Assembly (NCBI GenBank): GCA_024103005.1
Contig: JAGFJA010000077.1
Location: 17,819 to 81,818, forward strand
Reading direction: 5' to 3'
Source of the DNA: Saprospiraceae bacterium
Lineage (GTDB): Bacteria > Bacteroidota > Bacteroidia > Chitinophagales > Saprospiraceae
DNA length: 64,000 bases
The translations under genes were made by a program, and so were the position numbers. The notes under the pieces were generated by a model. That model was not told where the DNA came from. It did not search any database and worked only from the letters and a program-made list of their open reading frames with translations. Positions 63,971 through 64,000 of this stretch are shown here, piece after piece (the stretch's first letter is position 1; every line of letters starts with the position of its first letter).

Positions 63971-64000
63971 ATTAACTTTAAAAATTTATACAGTAATGAT

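Overview
The window looks like a chromosomal segment of a Bacteroidota bacterium, possibly of the Saprospirales/Chitinophagales type; the class is an inference. Signs for this are a type IX secretion (T9SS) C-terminal sorting domain on a protein built of SprB-like repeats, a LytS-type sensor kinase with a beta-propeller and Y_Y_Y ectodomain, a Bacteroidetes Porin_10-like outer-membrane protein, starts without Shine-Dalgarno sites, and many promoters of the Bacteroidetes type (TTTG, about 20 nt, TAnnTTTG). Nearly all of it is densely packed ordinary chromosome. No rRNA, tRNA, CRISPR array, prophage or transposase gene was recognised.

Layout. 1-7816 (minus strand) is the distal part of a flexirubin/aryl-polyene lipid operon: FabZ-like dehydratase, GT2-DUF2062 glycosyltransferase, a trifunctional MMPL exporter/acyltransferase/methyltransferase, a CrtI-like FAD oxidoreductase and a C45 acyltransferase that runs off the left edge. 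7.9-18.6 kb holds msrAB, an OmpA lipoprotein, a panD/flippase/heptose-adenylyltransferase operon, a Usp protein, glutaminase, rhodanese, a JmjC-like cupin, VOC and ArsR proteins, an AlkD-like glycosylase and YdeI. 18.9-27.2 kb (minus) holds the B12-dependent ribonucleotide reductase and a signalling cassette: sensor kinase, LytTR regulator and secreted leucine-rich-repeat protein. 27.6-38.1 kb holds a CYTH protein, sbcDC, asnB, aroB with a monooxygenase-like gene, and selO with a second msrA. 38.4-50.4 kb holds the SprB-repeat T9SS protein, a GH20 hexosaminidase coupled to a PLP deaminase-like enzyme, a porin and a large Dna2-like nuclease-helicase.

50.6-52.6 kb is an AT-rich island of small exported proteins, several with reading-frame breaks. 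It is flanked by a 30-bp direct repeat that matches at 28 of 30 positions. Right of it lies a complete DevBCA/TolC-type tripartite ABC exporter operon ending in a MarR regulator, facing a DsbA/SpxH-like protein. 59.0-60.4 kb is an ArsR/SRPBCC/DHFR-like operon, followed by mutY, the fused formiminotransferase-cyclodeaminase ftcD and, at the right edge, two 100-bp intergenic repeats (95% identical) and a long hairpin.

Themes: oxidative damage and repair (two Msr loci, SelO, MutY, AlkD, SbcCD, Dna2-like) and envelope biology (polyene lipid, flippase, OmpA, porin, T9SS adhesin-like protein, tripartite exporter). The most unusual signals are the repeat-flanked island beside the exporter, the sensor-kinase cassette with a 21-bp tandem repeat upstream, and promoters so close to their start codons that some mRNAs should be leaderless.
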